This document shows positions 53,840-64,000 of a stretch of DNA of 64,000 nt, in pieces. The DNA comes from Paraphaeosphaeria minitans (taxonomy: Eukaryota; Ascomycota; Dothideomycetes; Pleosporales; Didymosphaeriaceae): the NCBI GenBank assembly GCA_015832175.1, contig WJXW01000002.1:1674001-1738000 (forward strand), given 5' to 3'. Made by a program: the position numbers and the translations under genes. Every line of letters starts with the position of its first letter. Position 1 is the stretch's first letter. Below the pieces are notes generated by a model. That model was not told the DNA's origin and did not search any database. It saw only the letters and a list, made by a program, of their open reading frames with translations.

Positions 53840-56118
53840 GACGGTGGTCTCTGGCGAGGGCGTGGGGTGCTGCGGCTGCGAGACGGTGGAGTAGGCCAGC
53901 GATGACGGCGCGGGGTGGAGGGGGTGTTGGCTGCTGGCGCGGAAGTGGATGGGCGTCCCCAGAGGCGAAGGTAGGTCGGGATCGATGCGCAGATTTGCAC
54001 TCAAGCTCGTGAGGAAGGCTGCAACATGACTGTCAGCACCTGCAATCCCCAATTGGCACACGCACACACGATCAATTTTGCCCCTCGAAGTTGTTGTTGT
54101 TGTGGTGGTGCCGCCTCCGCAGCCGCAGCGCACGCACGCACGCGACCACGTCGAAGTCGAGTCCCAAGCGGAACAAAAGAAAAGAAAACCATACCCGCAC
54201 TCGTTCGAAACCCAGGAATGGCGGGGATCAGCTTCTCGGTGCCAGCGTAGTGATTCACGACGACGGTGTCTGAGCCCAAATACCGCTGGGGCAGCGCAAC
54301 AGGACCGGACGCGACCTTGAGATGGGAGGGAGTCTGCAGGTGTCTCCGCATGGCGAACCTCTCTTTTCAAGATATAAGCGCGCGGGCGGAAGGGGAAGAA
54401 AAAAGATGGGCAAACGCAAACAGATTACATAAATTAAGCCACCGGGGGACGAAAGCGATCAAATGAGGACGCAAGTATTCTAAAGTAGCGCCGCAGAAGA
54501 AGATTGTTTTGGTTGCAAGATGCAAATGGGAAGCCGGGATGAAGGGGACGGGCATCGCAACGTGCTATATCTACAGGCTGGGAAGCCAAGGCTGCGCTTC
54601 TGTCCAAGGACACAGCGATCTTATTTTTTTTGCTGCTAGCAAGTTGCAACTGGGGGCATGCGGGGCCCATTGGCTGTGAAGGATGGCTACGAAGGTGATA
54701 ACGCAGGCCGGTTGATTCTGGCCCACGAGCAGAATACGCCATGCTGCTGTCATGCGGCACGCCGCCCTTGGTAGTCTATCGTGCAGCTGCTAGGTAGGTG
54801 TGCTGCGTCTGCCTCCCTCTGTGCGGCTGCATGCGACGGCGACGACGACGACGAGGATGAGGACGCGGACGGGGACGCAGCCGGGGCCCTGGACCAGGGC
54901 GACGAGGCCCTCTGGCATCGTCAGTGACGGACTGGGGGGAGGGTTGGATGGGGGCCGTCGTGCTTGTTCAGGCAACCTGCGACTCGGCTGCGCCATGAAA
55001 GCCATGAAAGCCATGAAACGAAGGCACCTCTCAAACACCCCCCGTCCAAGCCCAGCGTCTCGCAACCCCGGCTCCCAGCACGCTGACGCCATGGCAACCC
55101 CTCCCACGCCGTCGCATGCACTTCTTTTCTCCTGCTCCACCAAAGGACTCGCGCATCCATGCAGACCTCGCGGGTTTGACATATGCCTTAGCGCTGCGGA
55201 TCACCACCTACCAGACCCGCCCCAGAGACGACGAACGCGCCTCCCCCTGCCGTGGCCCCAGAAGCCCGTTACGTACGCCCATGTCCACTGCCAGAACAAA
55301 GGAGACGGATGGGCGTGCATGGTCCGTCCATCCTGCTCGTTCTGCTTGTTTCGGAGACCGTTGTTTTGACGCCCCCAGCACGCCGCACCACGAACAATGG
55401 TAGACACTAGGTATCTAACCGTAGTCTACCCAGGCCAACGAAGGCCACGTTCGCCTCGGATCGGCCGTGGGATGCAGCGGTAGACTACCTACGCACTCGG
55501 GCTGACACCAGTTCGCCCCGAGGTCCATGACTACCTAGGTATAGTGATGCGGCGGTAGCCTATGCGGGGTGGGGCATCACAAAGTGCATGCTACGATCCA
55601 AGGATTCGCCCGTGCAAAGGCAACGTTTCATCCGTTACAAGGACCCAAACGTGAAATTACCATCTACATCTGACCGTCGACGTGCCAGCAAGGCAACTTG
55701 CCATCTGTCCGTCATCCTACCAACCCTACTATGCACAAGATACATCCTCACAGCATCCGCCAAGTGCACGCACGTCAGCCGGGCGCGCTGATGGAGCCGC
55801 AACAAGTAGATCAAGAAGGAGAGGTGGCCGCCCGTGAGTATCGCAATCTAAACAATCAGTGCGTCATGCAAAAGCCACATGCTCGCCTCAAACAGCCAAC
55901 GTGCAATGCCCAAATCCATACTCTTTACCCTCAACGCCAACAACGACATCGCTCCACATGGACATCGTATCAAGAACCCTCTGCCTGGGCCCGCCTCAGA
56001 CCAAACCTCCACAGTTTACGCAACGTCGAGCCGCCACTACCTACAATCCAGCCTCCCCATGCAATCTGGACCTCTGGTTAACTTCTTCATGCAACATAAA
56101 AGCAAGCGATCGCGGAAC
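53840..56118. repeat. Spacer with short repeats
   Basis: 2.3 kb without a confirmed gene apart from a candidate 5' exon of the GNAT gene around 54200-54351. GC-rich frames at 54.8-55.4 kb are low-complexity and overlap on both strands. GCCATGAAA is repeated three times exactly at 54992-55018. TAGGTAG/CTACCTAGGTA motifs lie at 54790-54799 and 55531-55541. Confidence 0.4.
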
Positions 56119-58611
56119 TTATTTCTTCTGCTGCGTAGCAGGGGCGGAGCCTGACCCAGAACCAGGTTCAAGCGTGTGTTGATGGTTTTCTGTCCGAAGC
56201 ACCCTTCCACCTTCCTCCTGCGCACACACTTGGCTATTCTTCACCCACTTATCCTCCAAGATCTCCTCAAGCGTGGCGCGCTTCTTCGGGTCCACCTCCA
56301 GCATCCTACCGATGATATGCCTACTTTCTCGGGGAAGCAAACGCAGCAGTCGCCACGGACCCTTGATGATCTGAGGTTGCTGCGGTTGACCACCTTGACC
56401 ACTCGCCGATCCCGGGTGATTTTCGTTTGTGACGGGATCAGAATGGCCACCATCCTTGCGATGGTGATGATGGTGTTGTCCGCTGGATTGCACAGAAGGT
56501 GCGCGAGACGCAGGCTCCGACTGGATGCCTGACCTGCGGGCGTCATCGTTTGTGCCGTAAATCAGATCCGATGTTGATTGAGATGGGGCGGTGATTGACT
56601 TCGGCCCGTCGTTGGGAGGGGAGATGAAGAGTTTATACGAATTATCCGATACGCGAGGAGCTTTCCACGGAAAGCGACGCAATGTCATGCAGCAGAAAAT
56701 GATGGCAAGCGACCATACGTCGGTCGGCTGAGGATCGTACTTGGATAGATCGTAGACTTCAGGCGCCAGATACGGATCCGAGCCAACGATTCCTGCATCC
56801 CGTTAGTGATGTTCCTTTTTTTTCGAGTTGAGCCACCTACCGTTTGCGAGTACAATGTCATTTTCGAAAGGATACCGGAACACTGCAGCACTGCCAAAAT
56901 CAATTATCTTCATGATGCCGTGCTCGTTCACAACCACGTTGTCCAGCTTCAGATCTCTGTGTGCGAGGCCCATGCCATGGAGGTATGATACTCCGTTCAA
57001 GATCTGCAAGGTACAGCAGCTGACTTCTTCGCGGCTCATCTTGCCAGTCATAACAATGGCGAAAAGATCGAAAGGTGCGTATTCCATGACAACATAGTAG
57101 TTTCCTTTCTCATTAACGAGATCCATAGTCTCGATGATGTTGCCATGGTGAAGGGTTGATCCAATGCAGAACTCTGCAGTTACCTTCTTGTTGTAGTCTC
57201 TCTCTGACTCATAAGAGTGCCTTGCTCTGAATTGTTTCACGGCAAACGTCACACCATCACTGCTGCGCTTCATCAAGCGCACTGATCCACCGGCACCAGA
57301 GCCAAGCACTTTGCCGAACTTGCCGTACTTGTTCTCGAGCCCGTGGTCATCAGCAAATGGCACTGACACGGATCCGTTTGTGATTGGCGGTGTCATCATT
57401 CCAGTCTTCTTCGACTTCATGGCCTTTTCCCGGAGTGATGGTGCGGGTGACTGTGAACGCTTCTGTTTCTTCTCCTTATCCTTGTCTTTGTGCTTATGCC
57501 CACCCAGCTTGAAGAAGCGTTTCAAGTTTGACATGGAACCTTCATGGTGTTGCTTGCCCAGAACCGCTCGACCGTCACTATCCTCTGCACCCGAGCCCTG
57601 GCGTTCATTATGCTTGGGTGCGCTGAAGAAACTCGATCGTTTGCTCTCGTCTCTGTCAGAGCCGCTTCCTTTTGATCTCGGTAGCGCTGTGGTAGAGGAC
57701 GATGGGGATGACTCTTTCGGTGTCCTCCGGCCGCTAGGTGCAAAAACAAAACGAGCGTCGTGAGCCGGTGGGAGGCGTTTCGAGCGTGAATACGGGTCGT
57801 CCTTATCGCCTTGCGGCGTGAATGGCCTACTACTTGGGGTAGATGTTCCAGGCGAATGATGCCCTGAACCGGGGCCTCCAGCCGAACCGGATGGGCTGAC
57901 ATCTCTTGATGCAGGCAACGAGTCGCCTGTACGACCTAGTGCAGAGGCAGAAGACTTCCTAGGCCCCGGAATACTCGGTAATTCTACTACAGATGTAGGT
58001 CGGACTGAAGGTTCTCTCGGCTCACGGGGAACCACGAGTGATTGAGGTCTCTTTTGTCCGCCATGCACAGAATCCATCGACGTCGGCGGGGGTTCATGCT
58101 GGGGCGGCGAGACTTGAGGTGTCATCATGGCGGGATCCTTCCTACGATCGGCTGGAATGACAGGTTTCCCATCTTGAGATGAGGTGCCTGCTGGGGTCAG
58201 CGGTGGTGAATGCATTGCAGACACTGGCGGAGACGGTCGAGGGCCAGTAGAACCGCGGTGAGCGGAATGACCAGAAGGAGTGCGGGATGCGGGTGAGGGT
58301 GATGCCGCCTAGAGCTTGTTAGCTAGTCTGATATCGGACAGTCAGTCTGTCAGCAGATGACTTACTCGGGACGGTGGAAGAGAGACGGGCTCGTAGGCGA
58401 AGTTGGCCATGCGGCGGGCCTGGCATCGTGACTGTTGCAGCGTCTTGGACAAGTTGCGGAGCTCTTGCTCGGCCTCTGGAGAAAGCTCTTCATTGTGCTG
58501 CTCGCCGCTGCCTGAGATGGATGTAACTGGTTCCGAGGCCTTCTCGGGTGCAATCTCCTGGTGGACGTCACTGAAGCGCACCGACTGCGGCTGCTCCTGA
58601 TCTCCCGCCAT
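56119..58611 (-). CDS. HRK1/HAL-type serine/threonine kinase
   Basis: Three exons (58611-58366, 58308-56841, 56792-56119) give 795 aa. Residues 1-390 are disordered and rich in serine/proline/lysine (likely phosphorylation and 14-3-3-type sites). The kinase domain starts about 410: glycine loop [11 protein letters not shown] (about 418-428), catalytic Lys440 in FAVKQF, the HRDLKLDN loop (532-539), DFG at about 552, and APE in [11 protein letters not shown]. The domain carries an insert between subdomains IX and XI, as in the fungal NPR/HAL5 family that regulates plasma-membrane transporters and H+-ATPase (Hrk1). The C-terminus is glycine/serine-rich. It is divergent from SVF1. Confidence 0.92.
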
Positions 58612-59572
58612 TGTGCTGGAGAAGTGGCCTTGGAATTGGCGGGCCTCTGGCAGGGTGCCGTCTGCTCGATGCTTATGACGAAATGGTCTCCGGTGCAAGT
58701 CGTAGCGCAGCGGATTGAGGCTGGAGCTAAGCTCTCGGAGCTGAATGCTGACCGGCGTGCTTCGTCACGGCGAGGGCGGCCAAGGCGCGCGGATGGCGTC
58801 GGATGGGGTGGAGATTGTGCGAGCGACTTCGACGAGTGTGGGCGAGGACGGACGGCGAAGGATATGACTGCAGGTGCTCTAGAGCGTCATAGCCAAAAAG
58901 CCCCGCGATGGTGTTTTAGCGTGCTGCTCGGAATAGAGATAGCGGATGTCCAGGAACGGCGTGCGCAGCAGCCGCGCGGGCAGCAGATGGCTTAAGAGAG
59001 ACGGCGGGACATGCAGCGAGCGAGACTCTCTGGAGGTCCACAGCGGACGGGGCAGAGGCTTTATCATATGCAGTGGAGAGCAGGCGCGGCCGGCCGAGGG
59101 GCAACGGGAGTGGAGTTTTGCATGCCATGTTAGCTCTTTCATCCCGACCGCCGCACCTCCCGCGCACGCCTGCCTGGAAGCTATGTAGAGTAGAGCACGT
59201 AGTAGAGTGCACAGTCAGCTACACAGTCAGCCCAGGACCATGCCCCGTAGCATAATGTGAAGAGCGAGTCGCAGCTTACTCAGTTGGCGAGACGCCGAGC
59301 TGCCAGTACGTTTGCATCTGCTTTCTCTGCTCGGCGCATCATCCCCCACGCTGCCTTGCACAATCTATCACAGCGCCGCTATTTCCGGGTCCGCCACTGC
59401 ACATCATCCGCCTTGTCGTTCCTGGGCCTTGGCCATCTTCGTCAACAACACCACCAAAGAAATCTCTGAGCCAGTAGCATCCTCCTCCCGCCCAGAGCCT
59501 TTTTTTTGCCGGCTGTTGCTTACCGCTGTTACTTGGATACTAGTGCCCAGACCTCCCGCAAAAGCCCGTAAA
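58612..59572. promoter_or_regulatory. Shared divergent promoter, kinase / SVF1
   Basis: 961 bp between divergent starts. GC-rich frames on both strands overlap one another and lack motifs. Presumed to hold both promoters and leaders. Confidence 0.4.
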
Positions 59573-60903
59573 ATGTTTCGTTGGGCCCAGCAGCAGTGAG
59601 TCCCTTCAGAACCCTCGCCGGACCTCTCGGCACGTGCCGCGTTCCGCAGTCCCTCTCTCCCAGCTACCGGCTCACACTCACGCAGGTTGGCCAATGTCGC
59701 AGGAACTCAGGAACCCGAGTATGGCCCGGAAGCCATCCACCCTGTGGGCAAGAACGCCGGCGATCCCGCCTACACTGAGCTCAAAAAGGAGCATCTGAAG
59801 TGGAAGCTCGTCGAGCAGACCTGCGTCGAGACGCAGACATACTATCTCCAGGCCGACAGTGGACACTATTGCTTTATGCAAGTAATCTACAACAACATTG
59901 CGTACGTTTCACCCCTCACTCTCCTACCTCGCAAGCCCCAGCAACTGACTGAGCAACTAGCGGTCTGCGCATCACCACCCAGTTCAACGTCAAGATATGG
60001 TACCCGAACAACGAGAAGCCAGTCGTGTGGACTAGCGATCCCCTCGAGAACTACGGTTTCGACGATGACAAGTTCTGTTTCTTCGCCGATGGCATCTCGA
60101 TCGAGCTCTCTGAGGATGGCTCCTATTACAACATCAAGTCTGCTCGCAATGACAAGAGCATGGTCGACATCAAGTTTGAGCGCACAGCGCCAGGGTTCTT
60201 GGGCGGCGCGGATGGCACGACCACCTATGGAACCGATGTCAAGGCACCTTGGGGGTCCATGCGACACGCGTTCTGGCCGAGGGCAAAGGTCGAGGGCAGG
60301 ATCATAACCAACGGCGAGCAGATTGACTTCAAAGGCCGGGGCATGTTCAGCATGGCTCTTCAGGGCATGAAGCCTCATCACGCAGGTATGGACTTCTGAC
60401 GAATCTTGCGACCATTGCTGACTGAAACAGCCGCTCGATGGAACTTTGTCAACTTCCAATCGCCCAGCTACTCCGCAATCCTCATGGAGTTCACTACGCC
60501 TGGCTCATATGCCAGTACCCTTGTTCGTGTCAGTGGTATCGCAACTGACGGCAAGCTGCTTCTTGCGAACACCAACGCCGGCGATGTAAAGCACACGGCC
60601 ACGAAGCAGGACAGTGAAAATGACTGGCCCGAACCTACCTCAGCAAGCTATACCTGGGAGGGCAAGTCCGACGACGGGAAGGAAGTGTCTGCCCATCTTG
60701 AGGGCAGTCTTGGTGACCGCCTGGACCGTATTGATGTCATGGCCGAAGTTCCAGGCTTTGTCAAGGCCATTGTGGCGACTGCCGCAGGCACAAAGCCTTA
60801 CATCTACCAATACAAGTCGAAGTTGACGATCAAGGTCAAGGTTGGAGATGAGGTAAAGGAGGAGGAAGGGACACTCTTCACTGAGGCGACTTTCATCTCG
60901 TAA
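59573..60903 (+). CDS. SVF1: Survival factor 1 (SVF1)
   Basis: Four exons (59573-59595, 59686-59901, 59961-60385, 60431-60903) give 378 aa, matching the family's usual 380. The tiny first exon encodes an amphipathic N-terminus ([21 protein letters not shown]), as in yeast Svf1, where it targets Golgi membranes. The lipocalin-like beta-rich body shows [52 protein letters not shown] and [20 protein letters not shown]. Svf1 proteins carry ceramides between the ER and Golgi and protect from oxidative stress. All three introns have standard boundaries. Divergent from the kinase and tandem with the histone gene. Confidence 0.94.
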
Positions 60904-61407
60904 GATTTCGGATGCGTATTGGACAGACCTACGACGCCTAGCTTTAATGACTGCATGAAACTCAGGACTGGTGCTTGGGGACCTAATAAAATCGTAATTA
61001 TCTAGCAACTGATGGATGTGATGGGGACTCTCTTCGGGTACCTCTCTGGGCGCGTCCATGGTCAGGTGAACTGCTTCCTGCTTCGGGTATGATCTCGGGG
61101 CTAAACGTCACATTGTTGGTGAGGCGAGAATCGGTTGGTCGGTGGTAGAAAGTACAGTCATTCAGCTATTAAAGCTTGCTAGGAAACATAGATACCCGGT
61201 TGCTCGCCGTGGCGCCCGTTTGCATCCTGCCCAAAAGCGATTGCACCATCCACCGGAGTTACCGCGCCCGAGATCAGCTGATTACGCGAACAACGCAAAC
61301 GTTGCTCGCCTTCTTCCGCGACAATTCGCTGTTCATCCAAACATTGACGCTCGCGACACCGGAACACCTTTGCAGACGAGGGCAACGACCACTCCGCAAC
61401 GAGCAGC
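60904..61407. promoter_or_regulatory. Spacer before the histone variant
   Basis: 504 bp with the SVF1 3' end and the promoter of the histone variant. No divergent histone partner (such as H3) is present here, unlike canonical fungal H3-H4 pairs. Confidence 0.4.
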
Positions 61408-62141
61408 ATGGCTAGGCCTCATGCCGGAGGCGAACCAGCTCGGCGTGTGTCATCACACCTAGCATTTGGGAGCGGAACTCCACGCTTTGTGCCAGGAAGC
61501 TCCAGCTCTAATCCGCTACCGAGCTCGATGCCGAGTGGGTATGCTTCGCGCGCGACACAGATGGGTCTTGGACTCGGCAAGGGAAAAGGCGCTGCGGGCC
61601 TGGGAACGAAGGGTCTGCTGAAACGACACAAGTAAGCCCGAGGTCATGACAAGCTTACGATGCAGCAAAACTCTAATAGTCATCAGGAAATTCCAGAGGG
61701 ACACTATCAAAGGCATCACCAAAGGCGACATTCGGTAAGGCATCTCGGCTGCACTACGGTTGCATGCTTGTACCTACCTTCGGGATCCGGCTTACTGACG
61801 CCCACGCAGCAGACTTGCTCGACGTGGCGGCATCAAGAGGATCTCAGCGACCGTATACCACGATGTTCGAGATGTGCTCAAGGACCGCTTACGAACCGTA
61901 CGTATCTTGTTTTGGTAATGTGCGCATGTTGCTTACGCTACACAGCTTTTGCGCAACATCACGGCCATCGTTGAGAGCGACCCGAGTAACCGGAAGACCG
62001 TCGTAGTGCAAGATGTTATCTTCACTCTGCAAAGGGTATGTATCAGGGCTTTCCGTCTCTTGCGATAGCTGACCATGGTAGTTGGGCAATCCGATTTACG
62101 GCTTCGATGCGTCTTTTGACGGCAAACACCGCAAAGGTTAA
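61408..62141 (+). CDS. Divergent histone H4 variant
   Basis: Five exons (61408-61631, 61687-61734, 61810-61897, 61946-62035, 62082-62141) give 169 aa. Residues about 52-160 are unmistakably histone H4: tail LGLGKGKGAAGLGTKGLLKR, then HKKFQRDTIKGITKGDIR, RLARRGGIKRISATVYHDVR, VLKDRLRTLLRNITAIVES, RKTVVVQDVIFTLQR and IYGFDASF. It diverges at many positions fixed in canonical H4, has two extra residues before RKTV, and adds about ten C-terminal residues (SFDGKHRKG). The start is uncertain: ATG 61408 adds a serine/proline-rich 51-residue extension, while ATG 61561 gives a 118-aa, H4-like tail. H4 variants with this character are known in Neurospora (hH4v). It probably replaces H4 in special nucleosomes. 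Confidence 0.88.
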
Positions 62142-63124
62142 TGCAGTTGGCCTACTATCGCCAACTCTTGACGATCATCTTACTCTTTTCCCTTGCTTCG
62201 GCGATTTTTTTGGGGGTTTTTTTTATTGTCATGACTGCGTCAACACGGCTTTATGGAGGCTGCTGCTATAGGATGCAATTTCCTCTCTCGTGATCGCTTT
62301 GGGCGAAATTCAAGCGAGAGGCTCCAGAAAGGCGGCCTTGGCCAGCGGCATCAATTGCTTTTGAATCAGGGGTTATTGTACGAGCCGGAAGTTTGTTCGA
62401 ATGATGAAGGATCATTTGAAAGAGACGGGCCGTGCCGGTAGTGTTGCTAGTGTAGGTAAATGGAACTGCCCAGGGCCTTCACAGACCTCAGATTTCTTTC
62501 CCGCGTGGTCTGCTGGTGCATGTATATTGCATCAGCTGTCGCATCCGACATGGGCAGGTCTACCTTATACATATTGAAACTAGTATAGGTCCATGCAGTG
62601 ACCTCTGAAATACGACGGGTGCAAAATTCTGCTACAGGTGCAATAAGAAGGTGCTGAAGACATGACCACGCGGGCGCCCCGACGCTGGATCTCCAATCGC
62701 AACCGCGAACACACCAAAATGCGGTGAGAGGGTAAGCATGCCCTTTGAAGCATTTGAATACGGCCCCAGATCGTTTTGCGTGTCAGTTCCTGAAGTCGTC
62801 ATTCCGGAGAAGATGGCGCAATCTCATTGCCTTGCCCGGAGAGGTTTAGCGCGGCTCAAAACAATCAGCCACCACGACCTCATTTTCCGACAGCAGGAAT
62901 CCGGGGTAGTGTATCATGAGAAGCTTCGGGCTCCCTAGGCGACTAACAGCACTGTGAGTCATTCCAAGAGAGCTCTGTGGATTTGAGCCTGTTTTTCTGC
63001 CGAGGGATGGGAGACAAAACGCATTGGGTGTCTTGCACCGTATGTTGGACTGACAAATCCAGACGAAGACCCTGGACCTGGATCCCGAAACCGGACATGA
63101 CGATTCTGGGACCACGTCGTGGAA

Positions 63125-63370
63125 GGGGAGGCATCATATGGCCTTCATCAAACAACATGAACGCAATCATCAACGCCCACGCAGCACACAACTCTTGGCC
63201 GGCACCAGGTTCCTCGGAGCCAACATGAATAGGTATGTCCTGCAAATGTGGGGAGGCATCATACCGCCTTCATCAAACAACATCAACGCAATCATCAACG
63301 CCTACGCAGCACAAAACTCTTAGCCGGCGCCAGGTTCCCCGGAGCCAACATGAATATGTTCTGCAAATGT
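63125..63370. repeat. Tandem duplication, two units of about 125 and 121 bp
   Basis: Two direct units, 63125-63249 and 63250-63370, each beginning GGGGAGGCATCATA and containing CTTCATCAAACAACAT, then CGCAGCAC and GCCGG...CCAGGTTCC. They differ at roughly a tenth of positions plus small indels. A third start (GGGGAAGCA) follows at 63371. No coding role is evident. Confidence 0.8.
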
Positions 63371-63601
63371 GGGGAAGCAGCACGACTTTGTCCGTGCCAT
63401 GTCCGTGCGAGACGGCATTGTGTGCTATTGCGCCATCGATTTAGTACCGCGAAGGTGAAATAATCATAAAATATCTAGGACGTTCTGCGGTAATTGCTTG
63501 CGTCATATAAGTAGCTGAGCAGGCCATTGAGCTTCGTCTTTCCTGTCTTACTCCCACTCAAGAGGTTACCTCTGCAACCTCGATATCCGTCCAGGAAGGG
63601 A

Positions 63602-63705
63602 AATCGCACCTACAATCGCACCTACAATCGCACCTACAATCGCACCTACAATCGCACCTACAATCGCACCTACAATCGCACTACAATCACGCCTCCAATC
63701 ACACC
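63602..63705. repeat. 12-bp minisatellite AATCGCACCTAC
   Basis: Six exact tandem copies of AATCGCACCTAC (63602-63673), an 11-bp copy lacking one base, then two or so degenerate copies. It lies 230-330 bp before the last gene's start codon. Such arrays usually vary in copy number between strains. Confidence 0.9.
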
Positions 63706-63931
63706 TTTGGCTGCAACATAGTTGACCAAGATAACACGTCCAAGGACACGAAGACTTCGCTCAACATCTTGAAGAAAAGGTCACCTAGTTCCACTACATA
63801 CTCTTGCGTAGACATCCACTGTTCGCCGGGCCACTTCTGCTATACCGACCTGTCTCCCAACCCACCGAAGCCTGCATCACTGCAGTGTATTCACTCCAAT
63901 TGCACATAAGCTCTCGACACAACAGCACAAC

Positions 63932-64000
63932 ATGGCACCTGGCCTCGTGGAGACCGTAGCGGAGGTCCCTCAAGTGGCCACCAAAAACCTGAAGGCCACT
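63932..64000 (+). CDS. N-terminus of a gene cut by the window end
   Basis: The frame opens with ATG in strong context (AACATGGCA) and stays open for the last 23 codons (MAPGLVETVAEVPQVATKNL onward). A CA-rich leader precedes it. Too short to identify; partial at its 3' side. Confidence 0.5.
   Translation, partial: MAPGLVETVAEVPQVATKNLKAT

Larger units (their letters stand above)
62142..63931. other. Repeat-bearing spacer
   Basis: 1.8 kb without a supported gene. It holds a tandem duplication (63125-63370) and a 12-bp minisatellite (63602-63705), listed separately. Frames crossing the repeats are by-products. Confidence 0.5.

Noticed and set aside
54800..55369. 189-codon plus-strand frame in the GC-rich spacer
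   Set aside because: Repetitive threonine/arginine/proline composition, overlapped by equally long minus-strand frames; no homology recognised.
63125..63370. CRISPR-like repeat array
   Set aside because: Units are adjacent without spacers, about 120 bp long and only two; this is a eukaryotic tandem duplication.
63527..63721. Frame encoding a tandem NRTY repeat protein
   Set aside because: The peptide repeat is only the translation of the 12-bp minisatellite; all frames of a 12-bp repeat lacking stops stay open.

Overview
The window reads as nuclear DNA of a filamentous ascomycete (Pezizomycotina, most likely a dothideomycete). Genes are compact and closely spaced on both strands. Most conserved genes carry one to four short introns, mostly 44-103 bp, with GTAAGT/GTATGT-like donors and CTAAC/CTGAC-like branch sites. 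I assembled exons by eye from frame continuity and splice consensus. Most models close in frame; exceptions are stated in the entries. The species cannot be named from this sequence alone.

Layout. 1-6.5 kb: mostly gene-poor, with two unrecognised genes (2814-3845, 5837-6517). 6.9-16.2 kb: a dense conserved block with an F-box protein, RNA polymerase subunit RPB8, a DUF4743-type Nudix hydrolase, the wybutosine enzyme TYW2, an EF-hand secretory protein, a tiny membrane protein and Elongator subunit ELP4. 17.1 kb: a small secreted protein. 20.1-24.6 kb: a FucP-like sugar transporter, then a UPF0261 (Tm-1-like) gene and a TIM-barrel gene that share a 108-bp promoter. 25.2-32.2 kb: an AT-rich accessory island with three tandem members of an unrecognised modular family (two intact, one broken) and further decayed coding sequence. 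32.5-35.8 kb: small orphan genes and fragments. 36.2-45.6 kb: secreted dipeptidyl peptidase IV, an amino-acid permease, a mitochondrial helical protein and a PhoD-like phosphatase. 47.0-53.8 kb: a DUF2293 protein, a LYR-like small protein, a CCDC25 homologue, the gamma-tubulin complex factor MZT1 and a membrane GNAT acetyltransferase. 56.1-62.1 kb: an HRK1/HAL-type kinase, survival factor SVF1 and a divergent histone H4 variant. 62.2-64 kb: tandem repeats and the first codons of a gene that runs off the window.

How genes fit together. Several neighbours are divergent pairs with one intergenic region: F-box/RPB8, Nudix/TYW2, UPF0261/TIM barrel, DUF2293/LYR, CCDC25/MZT1 and kinase/SVF1. TYW2 and ELP4 both modify the tRNA anticodon loop and lie within 5 kb. 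The transporter + UPF0261 + TIM-barrel trio looks like a small metabolic module. DPP-IV and the permease could act in sequence on peptides and amino acids. The two most unusual items are the histone H4 variant at 61.4-62.1 kb and the tandem orphan family at 25.2-30.9 kb. No tRNA, rRNA, CRISPR or intact transposon was seen.
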